A DNA stretch of 64,000 nucleotides from Neobacillus niacini (GCF_023715785.1 NZ_JAMBOX010000016.1:59113-123112), one strand, 5' to 3'; shown: positions 42,951 through 52,665, counted from the stretch's first letter. Numbers and translations are program-made. The notes: a model not told the origin generated them from the sequence alone.

Positions 42951-44327
42951 ATGGAAACCTATGATTTGATTATATTGGGTGGAGGCCTGGCCGGGATGTG
43001 CGCAGCTGTTGAGGCGGGGGAGCAGGGTGCAAATGTCCTATTACTAGAAAAACAGGATGAGTTGGGGGGCAGCACTGTTCTCAGCTCGGGTTATATGGCC
43101 TTCGCCGGGACGGATATCCAGGAGAATGCTGGTATCAGCGATTCTATTGAATCACTAATGAGGGACATGATGGAGATCGGCGGCGGAGTGAACGAACAGG
43201 TACTTGTGGCCGCCTATGGCAGGCGGCAGCTGGATACCTATAGATGGCTGGTGGAGCATGGGGTCGAATTCCGCTCACTTGAGGCAGTCAGCGGCCACAG
43301 TGTTCCCCGCGGGCATAGTATCGACCCGCACCAGGCTATTCAGTCTCTGTATCGGAAAGTAAAGCAAATACCAAATGTAACGATTCATTTCAATGCTCCG
43401 GCTCTGAGACTATTAAAAAATGATGAAGGCCAGATTGATCAGGTTTTATTTGAGTTTGGCGCGCAGGAGCAAACCGCTCAGGCTTCTAAAGGCGTGCTCA
43501 TTGCCTCCGGAGGTTTTGCTAAGAGTGAAAAGCTCCTAGAGCAGTTCGCCCCGCACTTAAAGGGAGCACTAAGGATTGGCGGAGCCGGCAATCACGGAGA
43601 TGGATTGCGGATGGCCTGGGAACACGGTGCATGGGTTCAAGACCTGCCCTATTTAAATGGCACTTTCGGCTTCCATCCAACTGCCTCCGGGGCGGTAAAA
43701 TCACAAGGGCTTGCCTTTTACAAGGGCGCGATCATCGTCAACCAATTTGGAAAAAGATTCGTGAATGAGTCGATTTCCTATAAGCTGTTGGGGAAAGCAG
43801 CAATGGAGCAGCCTGATGGCATCACTTATCAAGTGTGGGACCAAACCGTCATGGACAAGAGTGTTTCCGATGATCCACTCTATGATTTTGAATTACTGCG
43901 ACGCCGCCGTCTCTTATACGTTGCCGATACATTGGAGGAATTGGCTGACTGTATCGATGTGCCGCTCGATGTATTGATTGAGACGATTTCAAGATATAAT
44001 CAGGGAATTCATAATGGTGGAGAGCCGGACTTTGGCAGAAAATCCTTAACTCATCATTATGGGAAGCCAACCCCAATTGAGAAGGCACCATTCTATGCAT
44101 TTGAATCTACTACAGCGATGCTCGCTACGTATGCAGGGGTGGCCGTCAATGCCGAGGCGCAAGTGGTCAATTCATTTGCTGAACCTATACCTGGATTGTT
44201 CGCTGCAGGTGAGGTCACCGGAGGATTTCACGGCGCCGGCTATATGACGGGAAGCTCACTTGGGAAGGCGGCCGTTTTTGGAAGAGTTGCCGTTCAGACT
44301 GCTTTGAAAGATGTGCCGGTAAAATGA
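42951..44327 (+). CDS. FAD-dependent dehydrogenase, TcuA/fumarate-reductase-like, 3 of 3
   Basis: This 458-residue FAD-binding-2 flavoprotein has DLIILGGGLAGMCAAVEAGE, EKQDELGGSTVLSSGYMAFA, and the substrate-domain stretches GNHGDGLRMAWEHGAWVQ and LNGTFGFHPTASG. The C-terminal FAD block is GLFAAGEVTGGFHGAGYMTG. It is closest in style to flavocytochrome-c-like succinate/fumarate proteins but has no haem motif, so an external carrier is needed. EtfBA or a quinone are candidates. It ends with a hairpin and a short gap before the next gene. Confidence 0.85.
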   Translation: METYDLIILGGGLAGMCAAVEAGEQGANVLLLEKQDELGGSTVLSSGYMAFAGTDIQENAGISDSIESLMRDMMEIGGGVNEQVLVAAYGRRQLDTYRWLVEHGVEFRSLEAVSGHSVPRGHSIDPHQAIQSLYRKVKQIPNVTIHFNAPALRLLKNDEGQIDQVLFEFGAQEQTAQASKGVLIASGGFAKSEKLLEQFAPHLKGALRIGGAGNHGDGLRMAWEHGAWVQDLPYLNGTFGFHPTASGAVKSQGLAFYKGAIIVNQFGKRFVNESISYKLLGKAAMEQPDGITYQVWDQTVMDKSVSDDPLYDFELLRRRRLLYVADTLEELADCIDVPLDVLIETISRYNQGIHNGGEPDFGRKSLTHHYGKPTPIEKAPFYAFESTTAMLATYAGVAVNAEAQVVNSFAEPIPGLFAAGEVTGGFHGAGYMTGSSLGKAAVFGRVAVQTALKDVPVK

Positions 44328-44340
44328 TTGGATCTGCTTA

Positions 44341-44377
44341 TGACGAATGAGAAATCATTGTCGTGTGGTTTTTTTAA
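44341..44377 (+). terminator. Weak terminator after FAD dehydrogenase 3
   Basis: ACGAATGA/TCATTGTCGT pairs with a two-base bulge around a GAAA tetraloop, then GTGTGG and TTTTTTT. The T-tract is offset, so termination is likely partial. Confidence 0.45.
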
Positions 44378-44408
44378 ATAAATTTCTTACGAAAGCGAGG
44401 GATTGAAT

Positions 44409-45266
44409 ATGAAAATCTGGCATCAAAGTTTAACGAGCATCGAACGCGTGCCACAATATCGAGATGCGATTATGAACCATGTAAGCCGGATTTCTCGTCC
44501 TGATGTAGAGGTCGTCTTACATGGAATGACAGAAGAAACCTATCCCACCCATTATCCCGGGATCTACATTACACATGCCTACCTGCAAAATCTGCACCGG
44601 GAGCAATTCATCCGCGCGGCATTAATCGCCGAAAAAGCCGGGTATGATGCGATGTTCATTGGCACGATTCCGGATGTCGGACTCCTGGAAGCCCGGACGC
44701 TTGTCGATATTCCTGTTGTGGGTTACGGTCAGGGATCCTTCCATATTGCCTCGATGCTGGGTGATTGCATCGGTGTAGTCAATTTCCTTGCACCATTAGC
44801 AGAGGAATTACGGCAGAATGCTGTCCGGTACGGCCTTGGCGGCAAGCTCGGTCCGATTGTTCAAACGGAAGCTGGATTTGACCAGATACTGGCAGGATTC
44901 AATGATCCTGAGCCCGTTATCGTTTCTTTTAAAAAGGCTGCAGAGAAGGCCATTTCTCAAGGGGCGGATGTCATTGTTCCAGGTGAAGGTCCGATGAATG
45001 TATTTTTAGCAACACATGGAATCTCAAGGATTGGCGACGTTCCGATTGTTGATTCTTTTGGGGCTGGTATAAAAATGTGCGAGTCTTTAGTGGACCTGCG
45101 GAAAAATTCCGGAGTCTATATGACCCGCCGCGGCTATTTTAACGCCAAGCCGCCAGCAGAAGCGGTAGAAAGACTGCGGGAACTATACGGCCTGGAACCA
45201 TCGCCGGACATAAACAGTGATCGCGGACTGTTGGTGAGAGGAAGCGACAGTAGTTCGGTAACATAA
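44409..45266 (+). CDS. Asp/Glu/hydantoin racemase-fold protein without the catalytic cysteines
   Basis: This protein of about 285 residues has the two-domain fold of hydantoin/Asp/Glu racemases and maleate isomerases. Segments are HREQFIRAALIAEKAGYDAM, PVVGYGQGSFHIAS and, at the C-terminus, YMTRRGYFNAKPPAEAVE. Racemases use two cysteines, one per domain. Here the first position reads FIGTIPDVGLLEAR (no Cys) and the second reads ADVIVPGEGPMNVF, with Glu193 where Cys is expected. Racemisation by the two-thiol mechanism is therefore excluded. A decarboxylase, isomerase or hydrolase role in the array is possible. ATG 44409 after GCGAGGG is preferred over TTG 44403. Confidence 0.8.
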   Translation: MKIWHQSLTSIERVPQYRDAIMNHVSRISRPDVEVVLHGMTEETYPTHYPGIYITHAYLQNLHREQFIRAALIAEKAGYDAMFIGTIPDVGLLEARTLVDIPVVGYGQGSFHIASMLGDCIGVVNFLAPLAEELRQNAVRYGLGGKLGPIVQTEAGFDQILAGFNDPEPVIVSFKKAAEKAISQGADVIVPGEGPMNVFLATHGISRIGDVPIVDSFGAGIKMCESLVDLRKNSGVYMTRRGYFNAKPPAEAVERLRELYGLEPSPDINSDRGLLVRGSDSSSVT

Positions 45267-45290
45267 ATCAACTTCATGAGGTGAAAAGAT

Positions 45291-46085
45291 ATGCATATCA
45301 TCGTTTGCCTGAAGCAGGTGTTAGACCCGGAAATTACACCACGGTATTTCAAATTAGATCCCGTGACGAATCGACCGGATACAAGCGAATCTGATTTGGT
45401 TCTGGATTCCTTCGCGGAAAATGCCCTTGAATTGGCCATCCAGCTGCGCGATAAAACACTTGGAGCAACCGTTTCCGCCATTTGCCTTGGAGACGAGTCA
45501 TCCGATGATATACTTCGTAGGGCATTGGCATTCACGGCCAATCAAGCAGTCAGGGTTTGGGATGATGATTGGGAAGATTTAGATGGGCAGGCGGTAGGTT
45601 ATATCCTTGGTCAAGCAATCAAGAATATCGGCGGTGCGGAGTTAGTTCTTACCGGATATCAAGCAAGTGACATTGAAGAAGGGTTAGTAGGCCCTGTTTT
45701 GGCTGAAGAGTTAGGCATTCCGTGTATTACATTAGTTTCCGATATAGAGATTGATGATGATCGTGTCAAAGCTACCTGTGAGGCAGAAGATGGATGTACT
45801 GTTGTTGGTGTCCAATATCCAGCTGTTTTTACGATTATTAGTGCCGAGTCGAATGTTCCGCGCCTGCCCAAGGTGAGGGATATTAGACTGGCCCGTACAA
45901 AACCTATACAGCTTATGGAAGCAGATGATCTTGAGCTTGATCCGGTCCGTAGCCAACCCGGTGTCAAACTTGAACGAGCGTATGTTCTTGATCGGGAAGT
46001 CGCATGTGAAATCTTGCCTGGCAATGACGGGGCAGAGCTTGCGAACGAACTCGCAGACAGACTTGTGGCACTCAAGCTGGTATAG
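45291..46085 (+). CDS. etfB: Electron transfer flavoprotein beta subunit
   Basis: This 264-residue AMP-binding beta subunit starts MHIIVCLKQVLDPE and has DSFAENALELAIQLRD, VLTGYQASDIEEGLVGPVLAE and CTVVGVQYPAVFTI. It pairs with the alpha subunit 14 bases downstream to move electrons from flavin dehydrogenases to the quinone pool. Being last in the catabolic array, it is likely the dedicated acceptor for the FAD dehydrogenases or the acyl-CoA-dehydrogenase-like protein here, a second set beside the fatty-acid EtfAB. Confidence 0.93.
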   Translation: MHIIVCLKQVLDPEITPRYFKLDPVTNRPDTSESDLVLDSFAENALELAIQLRDKTLGATVSAICLGDESSDDILRRALAFTANQAVRVWDDDWEDLDGQAVGYILGQAIKNIGGAELVLTGYQASDIEEGLVGPVLAEELGIPCITLVSDIEIDDDRVKATCEAEDGCTVVGVQYPAVFTIISAESNVPRLPKVRDIRLARTKPIQLMEADDLELDPVRSQPGVKLERAYVLDREVACEILPGNDGAELANELADRLVALKLV

Positions 46086-46099
46086 GAGGGGAGCAGCAT

Positions 46100-47080
46100 A
46101 TGTCCAAAATTCTAGTATTTGCTAATCAACAGGGAAAATCTTTAAGTTCAGGTACCCTTGAAGCATTGGCATTTGGGAGACGGTTGGCGGTTTCCTCAGG
46201 CGGGGATGTAGAGGCCGTCTTAATGGGTCCCGCTGCCGAATCTAATGCAAAAGAAGTCATTGCCTACGGGGCTGTCAAAGCCTATGTCGTTTCAAACCCG
46301 CTGCTTGCCGAATATCAGGTTGATTTATATGTAGACAGTATTTGTACAATTTTTCAACAGGCTGATGCAGATGTACTGGTTCTTTCATTTGACAGAATCG
46401 GGAAGGACCTTGTCGGCAGATTAGCCACCCGTCTTGGTGCCGCGGCCATTACCGAAGTGGTTGATTTCAAAACTGAAGGATCCACGCAGAACTGGGTCCG
46501 GCCCATTTACGGCGATAAGGCTTATGGGGAGTACTCTGTCACTCGTAAAAAGGTGGTCGTAGGTCTTAGGCAAAAAAGCCAGGAATTGGCCATTTCTGAT
46601 GTTACGCGCACAGGCGAGATCATAAAGGTGGATTATAAGGTGCCTGATGAAATTATTTTAACGAAGCTTATTGTGAAAATTCAATCGGCATTATCAGACC
46701 TTCGTCTTGAGGATGCCAAAATAATCGTTTCTGGAGGCAGAGGTCTGGGCGGCCAGGAAGGATTTCAACTTTTGCAATCCCTTGCCGATTTATTGGGAGG
46801 AACGGTGGGAGCATCCCGAGCTGCTTGTGACGCCGGATGGGTACCGGCAAATCTGCAGGTGGGCCAAACTGGTGCCGTTGTTGCCCCTGATCTTTATATC
46901 GCCGTTGGCATTTCGGGTGCCAGCCAGCACTTGGCTGGTATCACGAATGCTAAAAATGTCATAGCGATTAACGCCGACCCGGATGCACCTATTTTCAAGC
47001 GGGCAAATATTGGTGTCGTTGCTGATTACCGAACAGTCCTGCCAGCGTTGACAGAGAAGTTAAAACAAGTGCTTGTATAA
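46100..47080 (+). CDS. etfA: Electron transfer flavoprotein alpha subunit
   Basis: This 326-residue FAD-binding partner shows the C-terminal FAD domain with IIVSGGRGLGGQEGFQLL, VGASRAACDAGWVP, QTGAVVAPDLYIAVGISGAS and NAKNVIAINADPDAPIF. In many EtfA proteins the third block reads SRPxxD; here it is SRAACD, a mild variant. It starts after GGAGGGGAG. No terminator follows directly; the first strong one is at 47318. Confidence 0.93.
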   Translation: MSKILVFANQQGKSLSSGTLEALAFGRRLAVSSGGDVEAVLMGPAAESNAKEVIAYGAVKAYVVSNPLLAEYQVDLYVDSICTIFQQADADVLVLSFDRIGKDLVGRLATRLGAAAITEVVDFKTEGSTQNWVRPIYGDKAYGEYSVTRKKVVVGLRQKSQELAISDVTRTGEIIKVDYKVPDEIILTKLIVKIQSALSDLRLEDAKIIVSGGRGLGGQEGFQLLQSLADLLGGTVGASRAACDAGWVPANLQVGQTGAVVAPDLYIAVGISGASQHLAGITNAKNVIAINADPDAPIFKRANIGVVADYRTVLPALTEKLKQVLV

Positions 47081-47176
47081 GCATGTATTAGCGGTTGCAG
47101 TGTTTAATATTTGGAATAGTCGTCATGTAAGGGGGGAATGGTTGGCACTCAAGTGATATGAGGTTTTTATAATACA

Positions 47177-47257
47177 GTTGTTCAATTAGGGATCATTTCA
47201 AATGCTGGCGAAGAACTAAGCATGACTCAATCGGGAGTGAGCCATGCCATTCAATAA
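47177..47257 (+). pseudogene. LysR-type regulator remnant (helix-turn-helix only)
   Basis: In one frame the sequence reads ..SNAGEELSMTQSGVSHAIQ and then a stop. ELSMTQSGVSHAI is the recognition-helix motif of LysR regulators (usual form LNLTQSAVSxxI). The expected residues before it (SFTxAAExL) are collapsed, and nothing recognisable follows. It is a short relic of a lost regulator. Confidence 0.55.
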
Positions 47258-47317
47258 CCATTTGGTTAATACAATCACGACTTTAGTTTAATTAAAAGAA
47301 GATAAAGAAGACCCATC

Positions 47318-47350
47318 AAAGCCGATGAATTAAGTTCATCGGCTTTTTAT
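47318..47350 (+). terminator. Strong rho-independent terminator
   Basis: AAAGCCGATGAA/TTCATCGGCTTT is a perfect 12-bp stem with a 5-base loop, followed by TTATTTTT. It probably ends the EtfBA-containing transcript. Confidence 0.9.
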
Positions 47351-47363
47351 TTTTGTGTTTAAA

Positions 47364-47387
47364 ATGGAATATACACCTGATTGGTAA
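47364..47387 (+). repeat. Short repeated minifactor: 7-codon frame MEYTPDW-stop, copy 1
   Basis: An ATG-to-TAA stretch coding MEYTPDW is matched at 60290-60313 by MDYAPDW, with shared flanks (AAAATGGA before, AATATTTAT after). Both copies directly follow a terminator hairpin. It may be a leader peptide or, likelier, the end of a dispersed repeat. Confidence 0.35.
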
Positions 47388-47660
47388 ATATTTATATTTT
47401 TCTTATTTGGGAGTTTTGTTTCTGCTCATCCGGGTAGAACTGATTCCACAGGTGGACAAAATTGTAGTGAGAAATCAAAAGCTAAAGGTTTATGTACCGG
47501 ATATCACTACCATAACGGAGGAGGAGGTACCAGCTCAGGAGCAGCAGATTGATTGTTTGGCAGAATCCAAGGAAATAACTGGACCAATGTATGCCCAACT
47601 TTCAAACAGACTGAAACAAGTTAAGGTCTGAATATTCAGTCAATATAACCCGGATGAATG

Positions 47661-50070
47661 AAAAATAATCCAGAGGGATTCTACTGCCGCTGATATGAAA
47701 TCACTTGTATCAAAAGGCCCGTCAAGCCTTTATAATGCAAAGTCAAATGTGGGCTGGACCGGATTTTTACCTTTTCGGGGAATCATTTAGCAGATGGCAG
47801 GGGATATTCGTATAATAAGATTTTTGATGTAGAGTTTGAGGTAACACCAACTACAGAGCTATCCTATTTTATTGCCCCTGAGTTTACTGATAAAGCACAA
47901 ATTGAATATACATGTACCTATGCCTCTGTTGACCTAGCCTTTTCTGATGGAACCTATCTTCATGAACTTGGTGCGGTCGATCAGCATGGAATTAAAATTC
48001 ATCCGCATAATCAAGGGAATTCGAAAACATTGTACAATAACCAATGGAATTTTAAAAAATCAAATATCGGAGCCGTTGCGGCTGGGAAAACGATAAAACG
48101 GATTCTTATCGCTTACGATAATCCAAATGCAAAAGAGGGGCAAGCCTTTAAAGGGACGATTGATGATCTGAAAATTGAAGCAAATCCTGTCCAGAAAAAG
48201 TATTCAAGTCTTTCCGATTATGTGAACACGACAAGGGGGACTCTATCAAATGGTTCTTTCTCGAGAGGAAATAACTTCCCGGCTACAGCCGTGCCGCATG
48301 GGTTTAACTTTTGGACTCCGTTAACGAATGCAAGTTCAAGCTGGCTTTATGTCTACCATGCTAGTAATGATGCCGATAATCTTACTAGACTTCAAGCATT
48401 TGGATTAAGTCATGAGCCGAGTCCATGGATGGGGGAACGTCAATCATTCCAAGTTATGCCAAATGATGCAGCTGGAACTCCGCCAATCAGCCGGACGACC
48501 CGAGTACTGCCATTTAAGCATTCAAATGAAATCGCCCAAGCCCATTATTACGGAGTGGAATTTGAAAATGGGATAAAAACAGAAATTGCTCCTACAGATC
48601 ATGCTGCCATGTTTAGATTTACGTTTAAAGGAAACTCTTCTAACCTTATTTTTGACAATCAGAATGATACGAACGGAAGTGCTGCGGTTACTCTCAATGA
48701 AGATGGAACAATCCAAGGCTGGTCAGATTTGAAGAGTGGTCTTTCCACAGGTGCATCTCGAATGTTCATTTACGCAACATTTGATAAGCCGGTAATAAGC
48801 AAAGGCATGTTAACAGGCAGCGGCGGCGGCGGAGCTGCCAAACAAGCTTATGTTAAATTTGACACGACGAATGATAAAGTGGTCAACATGAAAATTGCCA
48901 CATCGTTAATCAGCGTTGAACAAGCAAAGAAAAATATAGAAATGGAAATTACCGCGAATGATACCTTTGACACGATTAAAGAAAAAGCGCAAATACAGTG
49001 GGATCAGAAACTCGGCACGATTAACATTGAGGGTGCCACAGAGGATCAGCTGGTAACGTTCTACTCTAATATGTATCGTCTATTCCTGTATCCAAACTCG
49101 GCCTTTGAAAATGTAGGGACCGTGGAGAGCCCTGAATACAAATATGCGACCCAGTTCCCGTTAAGCACATGCACGACTGCTACAGCAACAAAGGCATGCG
49201 CTGAAATTAAAGAAGGAAAGGTCTATGTAAACAATGGATTCTGGGATACGTATCGGACAACATGGCCTGCTTATGCATTACTTGCCCCGTCTATGGCCGG
49301 TGAATTAATGGATGGATCCGTCCAGCACTATCGGGATGGCGGTTGGATTGCAAGATGGTCATCACCTGGTTATGCCAATTTGATGGTCGGTACAAGTTCA
49401 GATGTCGCATTTGCTGATTCATTTTTAAAAGGAGTCACCAATTTCGATATAAGAGGAGCGTATCAGGCTGCATTGAAAAATGCATCAGTTACCCCGCCGA
49501 ACGCCAACGTAGGACGAAAAGGAATTGCAAATTCCATTTTTCATCGTTATACAAATACCGGGACGGGAGAAGGAATGTCATGGGCAATGGACGGTTACAA
49601 ACGATTACGGCATTGCAAACATGGCGAAAGCGCTCGCGGAAAAGAACGACCCGACGGATCCATACAATGATTACTACAAAGATGATTATCACTATTTCAT
49701 GAACCGCGCTCAAAACTATATCAATATGTTTAATCCGGAAATTGAGTTTTTTAACGGAAGAACGTCGACGGGTGCATGGCGTTCCACTGCAGCAAACTTC
49801 AATCCAGAGGAATGGGGCCGGGATTACACAGAAACAAACGCGTGGAATATGGCTTTCCACACACCTCAAGATGGACAGGGGCTGGCAAATCTTTATGGCG
49901 GAAAAGAGGCTCTTTCTAAGAAACTTGATCAATTTTTCAGTACGCCAGAAATTGCAAAATACGTAGGTTCTTCCGGCGGAATAATCCATGAGATGAGGGC
50001 TGGTAAGCGAAAGGCAAAGAAAGCTCTCGCGGCAGAAGCGAACGCTTTAATCGTATCATTGTCCAGATAA
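47661..50070 (+). pseudogene. GH92 alpha-mannosidase pseudogene
   Basis: The reading follows a glycoside hydrolase family 92 protein across frames. It begins SLVSKGPSSLYNAKSNVGWTG, shifts frame at about 47760-47770 to FTFSGNHLADGRGYSYNK, runs intact through DYVNTTRGTLSNGSF, FWTPLTNASSSWLYVYH, SPWMGERQSFQVMP and NGFWDTYRTTWPAY, and shifts again near 49597-49603 (GMSWAMD then NDYGIANMAKALAEKNDP). It ends after GGIIHEMRAGKRKAKKA, where GH92 enzymes continue for a long catalytic C-terminal part. With two frameshifts and a lost C-terminus it cannot be active. A FIMAH-like fragment (ITGPMYAQLSNRLKQ, about 47578-47631) lies just upstream in another frame. Confidence 0.85.
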
Positions 50071-50081
50071 TCGGACGGGAG

Positions 50082-50109
50082 GGATTACCATTATGGTAAT
50101 CCTTTTTTT
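50082..50109 (+). terminator. Terminator after the GH92 pseudogene
   Basis: GGATTACCA/TGGTAATCC is a perfect 9-bp stem with loop TTA and a T7 tract. Confidence 0.88.
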
Positions 50110-50236
50110 GGTATCATTGCCAATTTTGACTATTCGAGTTATTCTAAATGTGGACCGGACTCTTGTGTTTCATAGGCATCATCATTCCGATTCTATGAAA
50201 AAAAGATCATTTTTAACCTATGAAAGGGGGACAGCT

Positions 50237-51688
50237 GTGTTGTTTTCCATCCGCACAAAAATTATTGTGTACTCTATGGTTCTCGTCTTGCTGATCAACT
50301 TAGTAGCGCTTACTCTTTTTCAAAACAGCCAGAAATCTGTTGATGAATATAATACGATATTGCAAAGATTCTTTCTATTAAACGAAATTTCTGTTAGTAC
50401 AAAAGCTGTTTACGATTCTTTGGATGCTTATTTGCTTGATAATTCTATGAAAAAAATGGATCGCTATACATATGAGCGGCAGGAATTAAAGAACTTGCAA
50501 TCTCAATTAAAAAGCCAGATGGTTTATGATACTGCGGTAAAAAACTATTATTACTTAATTGAAAGTTTTCTTAATGAATGTACGGTTATATTGGAAGCGT
50601 TTAACCGCGAGGATATAAGGGTTTATTCTTCTCATTTAACCGATCTTTCGAGAATATCCATGTACATACAGGAGGCTACCCTGTCATTAATTAATCATGA
50701 ACTGACAAACTATCAAACTTTCTATAGAGACATGCATAAAAATAATCAACTTTTCAAATCCATCGGCATTTTTATCTTTGGTTTTACCATTCTTGTCAGC
50801 ATCCTATTTGCGTTGTGGTTTTCAAATGGGATGACGAAGCCAATTACGCGTTTATCCGAGGCGGCGAAGGAAATATCGAGTGGTAAATTTGACGGAGCCG
50901 ATGTAAAGGCTTCCACTAAGGACGAGCTTCGTTTTTTAACCGAGACGTTTAATAATATGAGGAGCAATATCCGTCGCTTGATCCTGGAGATCAAACAGAA
51001 ATCCGAGCTGGATAAGCTCTTAAAAGAAATGGAACTAAAAAGTTTACAAAATCAAATCAATCCTCATTTTCTCTTCAATACATTAAATACCGTTTCGAAT
51101 ATGGCTTATATTGAAGGTGCGGAAAAAACGAGCGAATTAATCGATTCCGTTGCCGCGTTATTACGTTATAACCTGGGCAATCTTGAAAAACCATCCACGT
51201 TGAAAGAAGAGGTTTCTGTCGTCCACGAATATTTTTTTATTCAAAAGACAAGGTTTGGCGACCGGGTAAAGTTTAAGACAGAGATTGACGAGTTCTGCCT
51301 TACGCTTCCGATTCCGGTATTAACGCTGCAGCCAATCATTGAAAATGCGTTTATCCACGGAATTGAATCATTCGAGCTTGGCGCAATTCTAAGTCTTTTC
51401 GTTTATAAGCGTGGAGATGAGGTCGTGGTCGAGGTAGTTGATAATGGGGTCGGAATGGATGAGTTAACCAGAAAAAGGTTATTTGAACAAGAGGAGCCCC
51501 GTTCCCACCAAAAGCCATCAGGCCATTCCACGGGAATCGGCCTTAGAAATGTCATCAAACGGCTGCAATTATTTTATGGAAGGGATCAAGTTGTGGAGAT
51601 TGAATCAAAACAAGGAGAGGGCACAGTTGTCCGGCTGTTGCTGCCTGCTGTTGCTGAAAGTGAGGTTCTCATGAAAACCCATGTATAA
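50237..51688 (+). CDS. Two-component sensor histidine kinase (YesM family)
   Basis: This membrane kinase of about 484 residues has one N-terminal helix, an extracellular helical domain of about 140 residues, a second helix near 175-197, a HAMP domain, the phospho-acceptor His277 in NQINPHFLFNTLNTV, and an ATPase domain with IENAFIHGIE, VEVVDNGVGMD and GIGLRNVIKRL. The YesM family senses carbohydrates, often with a sugar ABC importer. A GTG at 50237 behind AAAGGGGG is the likely start; the open frame runs further upstream. It overlaps the regulator gene by 8 bases. Confidence 0.9.
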   Translation: MLFSIRTKIIVYSMVLVLLINLVALTLFQNSQKSVDEYNTILQRFFLLNEISVSTKAVYDSLDAYLLDNSMKKMDRYTYERQELKNLQSQLKSQMVYDTAVKNYYYLIESFLNECTVILEAFNREDIRVYSSHLTDLSRISMYIQEATLSLINHELTNYQTFYRDMHKNNQLFKSIGIFIFGFTILVSILFALWFSNGMTKPITRLSEAAKEISSGKFDGADVKASTKDELRFLTETFNNMRSNIRRLILEIKQKSELDKLLKEMELKSLQNQINPHFLFNTLNTVSNMAYIEGAEKTSELIDSVAALLRYNLGNLEKPSTLKEEVSVVHEYFFIQKTRFGDRVKFKTEIDEFCLTLPIPVLTLQPIIENAFIHGIESFELGAILSLFVYKRGDEVVVEVVDNGVGMDELTRKRLFEQEEPRSHQKPSGHSTGIGLRNVIKRLQLFYGRDQVVEIESKQGEGTVVRLLLPAVAESEVLMKTHV

Positions 51689-52490
51689 GCTATTAATTGT
51701 CGACGATGAAATGCTGGAAAGACGAGTGCTGAAGATGATTATTTCAACCAAAATCAACACGGTTGAGATTGTCGGCGAGGCTGAAAATGGAAGAAAGGCC
51801 ATTCAACTCTCGGAACAATTTGCGCCGGATATTATCATTATGGACATAAAAATGCCAGGGGTTGACGGAATTGAAGCCGTAAAAATCATTAAGCAGCAAA
51901 ATAAGGATGTCAAAATCATCATGCTGTCCGCATTTAATACATTTGAATATGCCAGACAGGTCATGCAGCAAGGGGTTAAAGAATATTTAGTAAAGCCCGC
52001 GCGAAAGGATGAACTGGTAACCGCCATAGAGCGGGTGGTCTCCGAATTAGAAAAAGAGAATCAGGAAAAGGAAGAGCAGCGGAGCATTCTGGAAAAACTG
52101 CAGCGGGAAAGGGTACCTGGCGAAACAGATTGGCAGCTTCATTCCGACCACAGAAAGATGCAAAAAGTAAAATCTTTTATCGAGGACCATTTTACAAAGA
52201 CCATTTCTTTGGAGGATGCCGCCGAGTATGTTGACATCAGTCCGTATTATTTAAGCAAATTGTTTAAAGAACAATTCTCCATCAATTTCATTGATTATGT
52301 CACTCAATTACGGGTGGAAAGAGCAAAGGAGCTCATGAAAAACCCTGACCGCAGTTTAAAGGAAATATGCTATGACGTTGGTTATAAGGATCCGAACTAT
52401 TTTAGCAGGGTATTTAAAAAGATAACCGGTTTCTCTCCCAGCGAATATCGAAGCAGGGTTCACAGCAGTTTCCAAAAACATAGACATTAA
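51681..52490 (+). CDS. Two-component response regulator (YesN family, AraC output)
   Basis: This 269-residue protein has a receiver domain with phospho-acceptor Asp55 (IIIMDIKMPG), the lysine in YLVKPARKDEL, and a C-terminal AraC DNA-binding domain (ISLEDAAEYVDISPYYLSKL, then EICYDVGYKDPNYFSRVFKK). It forms the YesMN pair with the kinase upstream. The usual target would be the sugar ABC genes at 54752, from which it is now separated by a TnpB-like gene. Confidence 0.92.
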   Translation: MYKLLIVDDEMLERRVLKMIISTKINTVEIVGEAENGRKAIQLSEQFAPDIIIMDIKMPGVDGIEAVKIIKQQNKDVKIIMLSAFNTFEYARQVMQQGVKEYLVKPARKDELVTAIERVVSELEKENQEKEEQRSILEKLQRERVPGETDWQLHSDHRKMQKVKSFIEDHFTKTISLEDAAEYVDISPYYLSKLFKEQFSINFIDYVTQLRVERAKELMKNPDRSLKEICYDVGYKDPNYFSRVFKKITGFSPSEYRSRVHSSFQKHRH

Positions 52491-52566
52491 TAGACAAATT
52501 GATGTTATGGTTAATGTATTGGAAAAATTATATAAGGGGAATATAGCTACAATATTTAATAGATAC

Positions 52567-52602
52567 AAAGTACTTATTAATGGACTAATAGGTACTTTTT
52601 TT
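52567..52602 (+). terminator. Terminator after the YesN-like gene
   Basis: AAAGTACTTATTA/TAATAGGTACTTT forms a 13-bp stem with one G-U and a 6-base loop, followed by TTTTTTT. It could equally be part of the left end of the TnpB-bearing element. Confidence 0.8.
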
Positions 52603-52665
52603 ATATAATTAAATAGGAACATAGGTTCGTCACTTATTAATTGGCTAGGAAGGAGGTTCGAGATT

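Noticed and set aside
44409..45266. Functional hydantoin or aspartate/glutamate racemase
   Set aside because: The two thiol residues needed for racemisation are absent.
47353..47631. Intact 92-codon gene upstream of the GH92 pseudogene
   Set aside because: Only its end (FIMAH-like ITGPMYAQLSNRLKQ) is recognisable. The start lacks a ribosome site and lies in the repeat at 47364, so I treat it as debris of the glycan locus.
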